This document shows, piece by piece, positions 1 through 12,740 of a DNA stretch of 64,000 bases; within the stretch, counting starts at the first letter, position 1; the number at the start of each line of letters is the position of its first letter. Origin of the DNA: Cherax quadricarinatus (taxonomy: Eukaryota > Arthropoda > Malacostraca > Decapoda > Parastacidae). The translations under genes and the position numbers were made by a program. Under the pieces are notes generated by a model, which did no database searches, was not told the origin of the DNA, and worked only from the letters and a program-made list of their open reading frames with translations. Location of the stretch: positions 25,866,300 to 25,930,299 of the forward strand of contig NC_091303.1 in the NCBI RefSeq assembly GCF_038502225.1. The letters run 5' to 3'.

Positions 1-605
1 AGGAGAAAACAGAGAATAATAAAGTATCTCATGTTCCAAATCACCCGTTCTCTCTGGACTGGAATATTGCTGTGTACTAACGGCCCCTTTCAAGGCAGGC
101 GAAATTGGTGAGCTGGAAAATGTAGAGAGACTCCAAGTTCACATATCGCATAAACTCAGCCAAGCACCTAAATTACTAGGGCCGCTTAAAGTCCCTAGAA
201 CTGTACTCCTTAGAATGCAGACAAGAAAGATGCATCATTATCTAGACCTGGAAGGTGCTGGAGGGAGGAGTCTCAAACCTGCCCAGCGAAATTACTATTT
301 AAGAACATAAGGAGGAACACACTGCAGCAGGCTTACTGGCAAATACTCGGCAGGTCTTTCTCAAACCCAAACCCACTAACAAACATATCTGCTCAACCCA
401 TTTTCAATGCTAACTATGAACACCAGAGGTTTGGCAGACGGTGCAGGATACCTACAATGAAAAGCGGGGGAGGAATGAGTACACTGAGCGAACACAATAA
501 GTGTTAAGGCACCACGACTCTTCAATATTTTCTCTTCATGCATAAGGGGGATTATGCACACACTCCTAGCAATCTTCAAGAGGGAACCTGGAGTCTACCT
601 GTCAG
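1..605 (+). pseudogene. LINE family A, reverse transcriptase C-terminal fragment
   Basis: A decayed copy of the C-terminal part of a CR1/jockey-type non-LTR retrotransposon. It aligns by eye with the better copy on the minus strand at 52.5-53.4 kb: the stretch equivalent to SRLEYCCTLTSPF lies near 45-95, the ERYIIIYTWKILEG region near 225-260, the LGRRCKMP region near 430-460 and the FKREL end near 570-590. All frames carry stops and frameshifts, so it cannot encode a product. The 5' part lies outside the window or was never copied. The superfamily assignment follows from the residues conserved with the other copies and is moderately secure; the exact clade is not. Confidence 0.75.
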
Positions 606-892
606 CATAGTTGCTGATCCCCTTATATGTGTTATATAGATTAGCTGAGTATCATAGTACCATCCATGTGCTTTATATAGAAGCTCCCTAGGCTTGTGAC
701 TGTATGACGTCACGGGGTACAGCTTGAGTCAGTGTGAGACGCGCTGCCTCGCTCTCACTCGGCGTTTAGACATCCAGGCAGTGACACGGCAGGCTGGGCC
801 CATCCTTTCCTTACCACAGTCTAACAATATATCGTTACCATCCAACAAGTGAGTTTACCTTATAAATCATTCTCCTACCGAACCCCATACGA
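606..892. other. Unassigned stretch, possible solo LTR
   Basis: No open frame. It has promoter-like parts: a TATA-like TTATATAG near 672-679 and a perfect CRE-type TGACGTCA at 705-712. It could start TGTG near 628 and end ACA near 894, as an LTR would, but I see no matching target duplication and no internal retroelement beside it. The LTR reading is a guess. Confidence 0.25.
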
Positions 893-1040
893 CATACCTG
901 GAGGTCGTTCAGGGGATGAACGCCCCCGCGGCCCGATCCTCGATCAGGCTTCCCTGTGGCTCAAGGTCTGATAAACCAAGCTGTTACTGCTGGTCTACTA
1001 TAATTCAACGTACGAACCACAGCCCGGATGATCGGCTACT
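893..1040 (-). mobile_element. LINE family A 3' end, minus copy
   Basis: Matches the 3' end seen at 52.51-52.66 kb and 40.76-40.92 kb on the minus strand: GGGGATGAACGCCCCCGCGG, then the region encoding the DQPGCGSYVG-type terminus. It is a short, 5'-truncated piece and meets a plus-strand piece of the same 3' end immediately to the right, making an imperfect inverted repeat. Confidence 0.7.
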
Positions 1041-1155
1041 GATCAGCTGGACTGTGGTGCATACGTTGGACTACGGGCAGTAGACACTAACAGCTTGATC
1101 GATCAGGCCAACAACCAGGAGGCCTCGTCTGGGACCGGGTCGTGGAGGCGCTGAT
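1040..1155 (+). mobile_element. LINE family A 3' end, plus copy
   Basis: Reads GATCAGCTGGACTGTGG through GGGACCGGGTCGTGGAGG, the plus-strand version of the family A terminus. It is in the opposite direction to the neighbouring piece, so the two tails face each other tail-to-tail. Noncoding. Confidence 0.65.
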
Positions 1156-1814
<659 letters not shown>

Positions 1815-1815
<1 letters not shown>

Positions 1816-2141
1816 CAACGTTCTTGCCTACTAAAGCAAGCTAAAATTTGTGTACGCAATAATTCAGCAAAAATCATTCTGAACCTAACAAAAAATATAT
1901 TTCATTGTATTTATTAAATTACTGTAAAATTATCTAAAATATATTTAGTTGGATTAGGCTAAATTAAATTGCGGTTATTATAAGATGGTTAGATAAGTTT
2001 TCTAAGGTTCTTTTGATACAAAATTATTAATTTTTACATTAACACAAACGAAAAAATATATCTTTAAACATACAAGAGAAAATTTTAGAAAGGACTTAAT
2101 TTTAATCGAGTTCTTGCTGACTAGTTTTACCTATTCGGCAC

Positions 2142-2144
<3 letters not shown>
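1815..2144 (+). mobile_element. MITE copy A, left end missing
   Basis: Shares its whole length with copies at 2433-2820, 3499-3892, 7945-8260 and 28190-28926. It is AT-rich, noncoding, and ends TTCGGCACGAC, the terminal inverted repeat of the family. The first 55 or so bases are absent and (TA)n stands in their place; (CA)n follows the right end directly. Confidence 0.85.

Positions 2145-2207
<63 letters not shown>
2143..2207. repeat. (CA)n microsatellite
   Basis: Pure CA tract beginning within the last two bases of MITE copy A. Confidence 0.98.
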
Positions 2208-2296
2208 ATCGTATGTCCTTGGATAGCGAGTACAACATCCAGTTCCCCTGGATGCCCTACTTTTAAGGATCGTATGGTTCAGTGGATAAAGGCGTC
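2208..2296 (+). mobile_element. Possible SINE head remnant
   Basis: The last 30 bases (GGTTCAGTGGATAAAGGCG at 2276-2294) resemble the A-box half of the tRNA-type SINE seen intact at 3385-3470. The B-box half is missing and the sequence changes directly into (TA)n. The left two thirds is unassigned. Confidence 0.4.
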
Positions 2297-2820
<524 letters not shown>

Positions 2821-2892
<72 letters not shown>

Positions 2893-2904
2893 ACTCGTTC
2901 GTGG

Positions 2905-2984
<80 letters not shown>
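2821..2984. repeat. (TA)n split by a 17-base SINE tail
   Basis: Two TA tracts (2821-2890, 2908-2984) separated by CCACTCGTTCGTGGTTA, which is the 3' terminus of the SINE at 3.0-3.5 kb. The same terminus in reverse, GTAACCACGAACGAGTGG, follows at 2991-3008, so the second TA tract lies at the centre of an inverted repeat. Confidence 0.95.
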
Positions 2985-2989
<5 letters not shown>

Positions 2990-3225
2990 TGTAACCACGA
3001 ACGAGTGGTATTGATCAATAACAACACTGCGCTGCGCTAGCCAAGGATTCGAACCCATTTTGTACTGGCCCGCCATTGTAAGTGAGAACCACATGACGCC
3101 TTAACCCACAGGACCACCCACTCCTACAAAAACCAAGCACCCAGCCAAGCTAGGTGTGTTACTCTTGGTCTGAGGACACACGGAAGTGTGAGAGCTTTCA
3201 AGCTAATTTCATTCTCATCCCTGTT
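2985..3225 (-). mobile_element. tRNA-derived SINE, minus copy
   Basis: Reverse complement contains an A-box-like GTGGGTTAAGGCGTC and a B-box GGGTTCGAATCC, the internal pol III promoter of tRNA-derived SINEs. The 3' end reads ATACCACTCGTTCGTGGTTAC and runs into (TA)n. The plus copy to the right repeats about 200 bp in inverse orientation, so the pair could fold into a long hairpin with a loop of about 50 bases. Not a functional tRNA gene: no acceptor stem is evident. Confidence 0.75.
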
Positions 3226-3262
3226 TGGTGTACTATCCTACGAGCAGCATATATGTATTATT

Positions 3263-3475
3263 GAAACCACGAACGAGGAGAATGAAATTAGCTAGAAAGC
3301 TCTCACACCTCCGTATGTCCTCAGACCAAGAGTAACACACCTAGCTCGGCTGAGTGCTTGGTTCTTGTAGGATTGGGTGGTCCTGTGGGTTAAGGCGTCA
3401 TGTGGTTCTCATTCACAATGGCGGGCCAGTACAACATGGGTTCGAATCCTTGGCTAGCGCAGTGTTATTCACACA
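3263..3475 (+). mobile_element. tRNA-derived SINE, plus copy
   Basis: Mirror of the preceding copy. The tRNA-like head (A box near 3389-3403, B box GGTTCGAATCC near 3439-3449) ends in GCTAGCGCAGTGTTATT and then a short CA tract. Upstream bases 3275-3384 match the minus copy's body. Confidence 0.75.
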
Positions 3476-3498
3476 CACACATAACATATATATATAAT

Positions 3499-4180
<682 letters not shown>

Positions 4181-4290
4181 ATATATATATAAATTAAAAA
4201 CATTGCTAGGGTAGGTAGTGAGGCCTGAGGGACCCAGCTAATAACACTGCCCCATCAAGATAACTAATAATATCTTAATCATTGTTCGTG
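4181..4290. other. Unassigned short spacer
   Basis: AT-rich spacer with no motif I recognise. Confidence 0.4.
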
Positions 4291-5245
4291 TTTCTTCTTC
4301 TTTCAACAAACCGGCAGTATCCCACCGAGGCAGGGTGGCCCAAAAAAGAAAAACAAAAGTTTCTCTTTTTAACTTTAGTAATGTGTACAGAAGGGGTTAC
4401 TAGCCCCTTGCTCCTGGCATTTTAGTCGCTCTTACAACACGCATGGCTTACGGAGGAAGAATTCTGTTCCACTTCCCCATGGAGATAAGTGGAAATAAAC
4501 AAAACAAGAACTAGTAAGAAAAATAGAAGAAAACCCAGAAGGGTCTGTATATATATGTTTGTAGATGCATGCGTAGTGTTACTTCAATGTCAGAAGTAGC
4601 AAGACCTACCTGAAATCTTGCATGTTTATGAGACAGAAAAGAGACACCAGACACCACCATCTAAAACAATTACAGGCTTTACACTCGCTTTCCAGCACAG
4701 TAGTACGTCCCTGGGTGGTTGCTGTCTACCATCCTACTACCACAGTACGGTAGTATCACCCTGGGTGGTTGTCTACCAACCTACTACCACAGTACGGTAG
4801 TACCACCCTGGGTGGTTGTTGTCTACCAACCTACTACCACAGTACGGTAGTACCACCCTGGGTGGTTGCTGTCTACCAACCTACTACCACAGTACGGTAG
4901 TATCACCCTGGGTGGTTGTCTACCAACCTACTACCACAGTAAGGTAGTACCACCCTGGGTGGTTGTTGTCTACCAACCTACTACCACAGTACGGTAGTAC
5001 CACCCTGGGTGGTTGTTGTCTACCAACCTACTACCACAGTACGGTAGTACCACCCTGGGTGGTTGCTGTCTACCAACCTACTACCACAGTAAGGTAGTAC
5101 CACCCTGGGTGGTTGTTGTCTACCAACCTACTACCACAGTACGGTAGTACCACCCTGGGTGGTTGTCTACCAACCTACTACCACAGTACGGTAGTACCAC
5201 CCTGGGTGGTTGTCTATCAACCTACTACCTATGTTCGTATGTTTC
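4291..5245 (+). mobile_element. Repeat with RTE-like 3' terminal motif, carrying a minisatellite
   Basis: First 400 bases match 22193-22650 and 27985-28178: CCCACCGAGGCAGGGTGGCC, a 'TTACTAGCCCCTTGCTCC' block, 'CAACACGCATGGCTTACGG' and 'CACTTCCCCATGGAGATAAG'. The CACCCTGCC..GGTGGGA terminus is shared with the ends of the RTE-type LINE copies at 29.03 and 29.56 kb, suggesting this is the 3' region of a related LINE, or a SINE that borrows its tail. At 22.6 kb the distal motif occurs once; here it has expanded to a roughly 11-copy array. Confidence 0.7.
4699..5228. repeat. 50-bp minisatellite, about 11 copies
   Basis: Unit of 46-50 bp built from CTACCAACCTACTACCACAG and GGTAGTACCACCCTGGGTGG. 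Each unit contains the near-palindrome CCACCCTGGGTGG. Unit lengths vary by the loss of one TTG/CTG triplet. Confidence 0.95.
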
Positions 5246-5394
5246 TATGAAACACAAAAAATCTTTCAGCCATGGTAAACGTTTATCTTTTATTCACACT
5301 ATATTTCGGTGTTGGCAGATAAGCCTTTTCACGAGAACTCCATCCAAAACTGCACTGAATCTTTTTTTTTTTTAAATTCGAGTAAATACAATTG
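5246..5394. other. Unassigned spacer
   Basis: No recognisable motif apart from a T10-plus run near 5362. Confidence 0.4.
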
Positions 5395-5530
5395 CAGCAC
5401 ACCACTGCCACTACCACACCACTACCACCACCGCTACCACACCACTACCACCACACCACTACCACCACCACCACCACCACACCACTACCACCACGACCAC
5501 TATTACACCACTGCCACCATCACACTATCT
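5395..5530. repeat. CCA/CTA trinucleotide tract
   Basis: Degenerate ACC-type repeat. Open frames across it (Thr, Pro, His rich) have no gene-like features. Confidence 0.9.
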
Positions 5531-5544
5531 TGCCTTTGATACCT

Positions 5545-5634
5545 TTGATGAGTTTCGAAAGTCTACTCCCGGAGCCCGGCCATGGGACAAGCTCGTCTGG
5601 TGCTAGACTGGTCAATCAAATTGTTGCTGCTGGT
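5545..5634 (-). mobile_element. LINE 3' end fragment
   Basis: Contains TTTCGAAAGTCTACTCCCGG, AGCCCGGCCATGG and the GTCAATCAAATTGTTGCTGC segment, matching in order the minus-strand LINE tails at 6.8, 35.85, 47.45 and 60.15 kb. It is cut off where the Tigger-like element begins. Confidence 0.6.
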
Positions 5635-6390
5635 CATGCGCCACATAACGACGTTTCGGTCAACGACGGACCGTATATGTGACGCCGTGGTGATGCTTGT
5701 GTAAACAAACCTACTACGCTGCCAGTCGTATAAAAGTATAGCATATACAAATATGTACAGCACACAATACCTGATAATAAACAACTGTGTTACTGGTTTA
5801 TGTATTTACTATACTGTACTTTTATCATTATTCTAGAGTGTAATCTTTTCACTTATAAAAATGGTTTACTGTAAAACAGTATGGGGGTGTTAGGCCGGCA
5901 GCAGCCTCATACACATCATGTTTACTGCGTCTCTTTGAAAGCATCACTTTTCCACTTTCCCTTGTGCTTGACTTAATCACGTGTTTTGTTCATCATGGCC
6001 CTTAAGCTATACCATATAGCCTAGGTGTGTAGTAAGCTATACCATATAGCCTAGGTGTGTAGTAAGCTATACCATATAGCCTAGGTGTGTAGTAGGCTAT
6101 ACCATATAGCCTAGGCGTGTAGTAGGCTATACCATATAGCCTTTGTCGTGTAGTAGGCTATACCATATAGCCTAAGCGTGTAGTAGGCTATACCATATAG
6201 CCTAGGTGTGTAGTAGGCTATACCATATAGCCTAGGTGTGTAGTAGGCTATACCATATAGCCTAGGTGTGTAGTAGGCTATACCATTTAGGTTTGTGTAA
6301 GTACACACTACGACTTCCCCACAACGACGATATCGTCTAACGACGCATTTTTCAGAACATATCCCCATCGTTAAACTACGCATGACTGTA
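5635..6390. mobile_element. Tigger-like DNA transposon relic, non-autonomous
   Basis: Left end CATGCGCCACATAACGACG, right end CGTTAAACTACGCATGACTG plus TA: imperfect terminal inverted repeats, with TA as expected for the Tc1/mariner group. Inside are ACGACGTTTCGGTCAACGA (5649-5667), CTATACCATATAGCCTAGG repeats and ACGACGCATTTTTCAGAAC (6341-6359). From memory this order resembles a mammalian Tigger-type MITE (I believe MER8); the name needs a database check. No transposase is encoded. An internal 30-bp motif has expanded to about ten copies. Confidence 0.6.
6003..6290. repeat. 30-bp minisatellite, about 10 copies, inside the Tigger-like element
   Basis: Unit GTGTGTAGTA + GGCTATACCATATAGCCTAG (30 bp). 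GGCTATACCATATAGCC is a near-perfect inverted repeat, so single strands could form small hairpins at each unit, a plausible slippage aid. Divergence is low (AAGC in the first two units, TTTGTC in one). Confidence 0.95.
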
Positions 6391-6802
6391 CTGCCATCAA
6401 CACAATTCCCACCACCACACAAATGCCACCAATACACCACTGTCATCGCCACACTAGTGCCACCACACCATCACATCACTGTAACCTGAACCACAACACT
6501 ACTACCCTACGTAATTATCCAAGCACACATTGCCTGGTAGAACCTACATAACTGCGGACAATTCCCTGGAGAGTATCCTGGGGTACACTATCCCTTACCC
6601 TCCGTCCTGTCTCAGCAAACAGCTGTAGGCGGTCGAGGTGTCCAGATACTATGCATAATATTCAAGGTACAACATGGAACAAATCTGGTGAGAGTGTACA
6701 AGATTCTCCCACTCCCAGCAGTTCTCAACAAGACGCACACCTCTACCACACTCGCTACCTCTTGATACCAGTGCTGATACTACCGCTGATATACCTGTGA
6801 CA
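6391..6802. other. Unassigned, CCA-rich at left
   Basis: 6395-6480 is a loose CAC/CCA repeat. The rest has no open frame over 60 codons or motif I recognise. Confidence 0.4.
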
Positions 6803-6985
6803 GGTTTAGAAAGTCTTCCTACTCCCGTAGTACGGCCTATGGCCAGCCTCCAGCCTTTTCTGTTGCTTGCCTGGTCAACTAGGCTGCTGCTCTCGGCGGC
6901 CCGCTAGCACATATATCCATCACAGCCTGGATGATCTGGCAATTTCTGGATAGAGTTGCTTGTGTTCTTTCTTCGATAGCCTTTA
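6803..6985 (-). mobile_element. LINE 3' end fragment
   Basis: TTTAGAAAGTCTTCCTACTC, GGCCTATGGCCAGCC and CATCACAGCCTGGATGATC correspond in order to the tail of the family A-type LINE on the minus strand. Noncoding. Confidence 0.6.
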
Positions 6986-7094
6986 CTGATTTCTGGCCTC
7001 CTAAGTTCAATCATATCTAATTCCTCAAGAATATTCCAGATCAGACGGGATGTGGTGGAAAGTCTAGTATCATTTACAAGCGAGATTATAATAT

Positions 7095-7195
7095 ATCAAT
7101 AACAACACTGCACTAGCCAGGAAGTCGAACCCATGATGTTTTGGGTCGCCTCGTGGTGAGAGAAAGCGCATGACGCTTTAGACCACTAGACCACA
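7095..7195 (-). mobile_element. tRNA-derived SINE, minus copy
   Basis: Reverse complement carries GGTCTAGTGGTCTAAAGCG (A-box region) and a degraded B box near the GGGTTCGACTTCC stretch, then TTGGCTAGTGCAGTGTTG-type sequence. It forms an inverted pair with the next copy, about 100 bp arms around a 12-base centre. Confidence 0.7.
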
Positions 7196-7206
7196 CAATA
7201 CTTAAA

Positions 7207-7318
7207 TGGTCTAAAGCGTAAGGCGTTTTCTCTCACCACGAGGCAGGCCAAAACAGCATGGGTTGACTCCTTGGCTAGTGCAGTGTTGCCACTGATCAAT
7301 ACCACTTCTTCTGTGGGT

Positions 7319-7325
<7 letters not shown>
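7207..7325 (+). mobile_element. tRNA-derived SINE, plus copy
   Basis: Head GGTCTAAAGCGTAAGGCG, then CATGGGTTGACTCCTTGGC where a B box once stood, then GATCAATACCACTTCTTC and a switch to (TA)n. The layout, with a TA-rich 3' end, is the same as the 3.0-3.5 kb SINE, so these are diverged copies of one family. Confidence 0.7.

Positions 7326-7399
<74 letters not shown>
7324..7399. repeat. (TA)n microsatellite
   Basis: Pure TA beginning at the 3' end of the plus SINE copy. Confidence 0.98.
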
Positions 7400-7404
<5 letters not shown>

Positions 7405-7640
7405 CTCAGAGAGCTGGGTGAAAAGCTCATCACAGAAACCAAGGATCACAGAGCGGCCAGATTCCTCTTTCAGAGACTTAGTATTGCGATCCAAGGGGAA
7501 AATGCCTGCAGCATTCAAGGTACGCGGCCCACCGCCGGGGAGCTGGATGAAGTGTTTGAGATCTAGGCTCTGAGACGTTATTTATGTTCTCATTTCTATT
7601 GTATCTTTGTTAATGTATTTTGTTTGTAAATAAAGTTTAC
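7400..7640 (+). pseudogene. Unidentified element 3' end with poly(A) signal
   Basis: A short plus-strand stretch reads peptide-like (RLSIAIQRG near 7467-7493 in one frame) with stops in all frames further on, and an AATAAA signal lies near 7629. This suggests a broken retroelement 3' end, but I could not identify the family. Confidence 0.3.
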
Positions 7641-7793
7641 ATAGAATATAGAATATGAGGGGGGGGAGGGGGGTAGGAGAAGAAAATATTCAAACGCTCG
7701 TAGAAGAATCTCGAGTTTTCTCTGAAGTGAAGTTATTCCTTTCTCTGAGGATGAGGGTCCCCAGTCCAGTTCCTTAGGTGGTATCTCCCTATA

Positions 7794-7794
<1 letters not shown>
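7641..7794. other. Unassigned, with a G-rich run
   Basis: A G8AG6 run lies at 7658-7673; nothing else is recognisable. Confidence 0.4.
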
Positions 7795-7838
<44 letters not shown>

Positions 7839-7848
7839 ATAAATATAA

Positions 7849-7944
<96 letters not shown>
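7795..7944. repeat. (CA)n then (TA)n
   Basis: CA 7795-7836, an AATATAAATATAAAT transition, then TA 7859-7944 reaching the broken end of MITE copy D. Confidence 0.97.
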
Positions 7945-7947
<3 letters not shown>

Positions 7948-8260
7948 AAATGTCCTTTCTAAAATTTTCTCTTATACGTTTAAAGATATATTTTTCATTA
8001 ATGTTGGTGTAAAAATTATAATTTTGCACCAAAAGGAACTTGGGAAGCTTACCTAACCTTATTATAACAAGCGCAATTTATTTTAGCCTAACCCAACTAA
8101 ATATATTTTGGATTTGTTTACAATAATTTAATACTAAACAAACACAGTGAAATATATTTTTTTCCGTTAGGTTCAGAATGATTTTCCCGAAATTATTGCA
8201 TACACAAGATGAACGTTGCTATTTAAGCCAAGATCGCAAGTTCTGCCTATTCGGCACGAC
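7945..8260 (-). mobile_element. MITE copy D, one end missing
   Basis: Matches copy B in the same orientation from AATGTCCTTTCTAAAATTT to TATTCGGCACGAC. The first 55 bases, including one TIR, are replaced by (TA)n. A small deletion relative to copy B lies near 8207, where the CTTGTCCTATATGTC block is absent. Confidence 0.82.
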
Positions 8261-8264
8261 ATTT

Positions 8265-8285
8265 TATATATATATATATATATAC

Positions 8286-8371
<86 letters not shown>
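8265..8371. repeat. (TA)n microsatellite
   Basis: TA repeat with one ATACGTAT interruption at its left end, four bases from MITE copy D. Confidence 0.98.
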
Positions 8372-8375
<4 letters not shown>

Positions 8376-8834
8376 TTCACAATGCCTGAGGAGTCAGTTC
8401 TGAACATCTCTCCTGTTTTTTCCTTACCCCTCACCTTGGAGGCTTGTGCAGGTGTACTCACCTGATATTACTTGCTATATGTATCACAATATTAATGGTG
8501 TATGTACCTCCATTAATATGCCTTTACTTCAGTTATCAACACTATCAAAACTGAGGGGCTGAACACCTCAAATGTCCACTTCTTCAACTGCCTTCTGTAT
8601 ATCAGTCACCTTCGTATTTGATTGAAGAAACCAGCCAGGCAAGGAAAACATTTCGGTAACAAAAATAACAAATGTTTCACATGTATCTTATTCAGTTACC
8701 GGATGTGTTTGCAGGATACCGTTCATAGCTGCTGCTTCACTTAACACTTATCGACCAGCTTCCATAATTACCAGCATAATGGTGTCATTATCTACGCAAA
8801 TTTTGCAGCTGGGACATCATTAGTGTCTACCAGG
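8372..8834. other. Unassigned, probably old repeat
   Basis: No coding frame. GTGTACTCACCTGATATTAC near 8451-8470 recalls the LINE B terminus in reverse; 8630-8700 has a GAAACCAGCC..ATTTCGG stretch weakly like the foldback family at 28.4 kb. Neither match is strong. Confidence 0.3.
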
Positions 8835-10627
<1,793 letters not shown>

Positions 10628-10628
10628 T

Positions 10629-10865
10629 ACACTGACTCCCTTGGTGCTGGGTCATCAGTAGTGTGTCTACACTGACATCCTTGGTGCTGGGTCATCAGTA
10701 GTGTGTCTACACTGACATCCTTGGTGCTGGGTCATCAGTAGTGTGTCTACACTGACAACCTTGGTGCTGGGTCATCAGTAGTGTGTCTACACTGACAACC
10801 TTGGTGCTGGGTCATCAGTAGTGTGTCTACACTGACAACCTTGGTGCTGGGTCATCAGTAATTTC
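10629..10865. repeat. 40-bp minisatellite, about 6 copies
   Basis: Unit ACACTGACATCCTTGGTGCT + GGGTCATCAGTAGTGTGTCT. Variants at one position (CTCC, ATCC, AACC) are arranged in blocks, as expected from stepwise duplication. Confidence 0.95.
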
Positions 10866-10899
10866 TTCACACAGGAGACACATCTAGGCTAGAGGGAAG

Positions 10900-11290
10900 G
10901 CACGGGGAGGTAATAAAGGCAGCTGGAGAGAGAGAACCAGCCTGTGGGAGGTAATAAAGGCAGCTGGAGAGAGAGAACCAGCCTGTGGGAGGTAATAAAG
11001 GCAGCTGAAGAGAGAGAACCAGCCTGTGGGAGGTAACAAAGGCAGCTGGAGAGAACCAGCCTGGGGGAGATAATAAAGGCAGCTACAGAGAGAACCAGCC
11101 TGGGGGTGGTAATAAAGGCAGCTGAAGAGAGATAACCAGCCTGTGGGAGGTAACAAAGGCAGCTGGAGAGAACCAGCCTGGGGGAGATAATAAAGGCAGC
11201 TACAGAGAGAACCAGCCTGGGGGTGGTAATAAAGGCAGCTGAAGAGAGAGAACCAGCCTGTGGGAGGTAATAAAGGCAGCTGGAGTGTGT
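10900..11290. repeat. 36-41-bp minisatellite, about 10 copies
   Basis: Unit AACCAGCCTGTGGGAGGTAA + TAAAGGCAGCTGGAGAGAGA with length variants that lose the extra GA repeats. Blocks of two or three units recur in order (10985-11090 resembles 11115-11220), a higher-order pattern. Open frames across it are stop-free by composition. Confidence 0.95.
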
Positions 11291-11334
11291 GGGATGACAC
11301 GTGTGTCTAGGCTCCTCCTCCATAATATAGTGAA

Positions 11335-11900
11335 GGCCTGTAATAAGAGTTTCATGCTGCTTTCAGATTGGAATACTGCTGTATACTGACCGCACCCTTC
11401 AAGGCAGGCGAGATTACTGAGCTGAAAAACGTACAGAGAATTTTCACTTCTCGCATGTAATCAATCATCTGAACTACTGGGAACGCTTAAGTCCCTTCAA
11501 CTATATTCCTTGGAACGTAGGCGAGAAAGATACACAATAATTTATACCTGGAAAGTCCTGGACCCAAACCTGAACACTGAAATCACTCTTGAAAGACAAC
11601 AAGAGACTTGGCAGACGGTACTAAATACCACTAAAAAGCAGGGTTGTGAAGAGTACACTAAAAGAACTCGACGAGTGTCAGAGATCCCTGACTCTTCAAC
11701 GCCCTCCTTCCCTGCACAGGGAAACTGGCAGCGAAATACTGGCAGTCTTCAAGAAGAAACAAGTTCCTCAAATCAGTGTCTGCAGACCCGGGCTGTGGTT
11801 CGTACGTTGGGCTGCGTGTGGCTAACAATAATAGCCCCGATGGTTAGGCCTTGATCCACAAGGAGACCTGGTCTAGGACCGGGCCGCGGGGGCGTTGATC
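11335..11900 (+). pseudogene. LINE family A C-terminal fragment
   Basis: Starts at the FKS.VLSRLEYC-equivalent stretch and ends GGGCCGCGGGGGCGTTGATC, the family 3' end. Frame is broken by several indels; a 114-residue open piece in the middle still shows RERYTIIYTWKVL. 5'-truncated. Confidence 0.78.
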
Positions 11901-11924
11901 CCTGGAAACATCCTTCAGTCTTCA

Positions 11925-12110
11925 CCACCATAACAACCACCACCACCACCACTATTATTACCACCACTATCACCACCACCATCACCTGGTACCACTTGCT
12001 ATAGCCACCACCACTACCACCACTATGACCACTACTTTAACCAGCACCACAACTACTACCACCATTACTACCACCACTACCACCATCACCACCACTAAAA
12101 CTCACCAGCC
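11925..12110. repeat. CCA/CTA trinucleotide tract
   Basis: Imperfect ACC/ATT trinucleotide repeat directly after the LINE tail. No gene features. Confidence 0.9.
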
Positions 12111-12169
12111 TCAAAACAATACAGTAAACAAAAGCACGCTGCCAACGCTGCCAGAGAAAGTTAATAAAA

Positions 12170-12520
12170 GTGAGCAAACAAGATGAGGAAACAGTGCCAA
12201 TATTAAGGAGGAAACAGTGCCAATATTAAGGAGGAAACAGTGCCTACATGGTGTGGGAACAGTGCCAATGTGAGGTGAGGAAACAGTGCCATTACGGTGA
12301 GGAAACAATGGGGAAACAGTGCCTATATGGTGAAGAAAGTGTCAATAAGAACGAAAGTGTGCCAGTATTAGGGACGGAAACAGTGCCAATATTGAGAAAG
12401 TGCTAATATGAGGTGAGGAAACAGTGTCAATGTAAAGTGAGGAAACAGTGCAAATGTAAAGTGAAGAAACAGTGCCAAAGTAACGCGAGGAAAGAGTGCC
12501 AATGTGACACCTAGAAAATT
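12170..12520. repeat. Degenerate 20-24-bp minisatellite
   Basis: Loose repeats of GAGGAAACAGTGCCAAT with AT-GTGAGGTGAG or ATTAAG spacers, about 15 copies of varying length. It is more diverged than the other arrays and is likely older. Confidence 0.85.
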
Positions 12521-12629
12521 AGCCAAGAGAGGCGATGTTTTTACAGCGTTAAAGGCTTTACGAGCCTGGCAGATTAAATCCTTCATCACCCTCACTCACT
12601 CTCAATACCCCAGGGACTGGCGTCAACCT

Positions 12630-12740
12630 CCGCTCATGGTGATGAGTGATGGTGAAGCTGCTGGTGAGGGGTGATTTTGAGCTGATGGTGAGGGTTGTGA
12701 TGATGATGATGATGGTGGTAGCGGCGGCGGTGGGTGGGTG
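12630..12740. repeat. GGTGAT-type repeat
   Basis: Imperfect GATG/GGTG repeat ending in GGCGGCGGTGGGTGGGTGGG, then the next LINE fragment. Confidence 0.85.
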
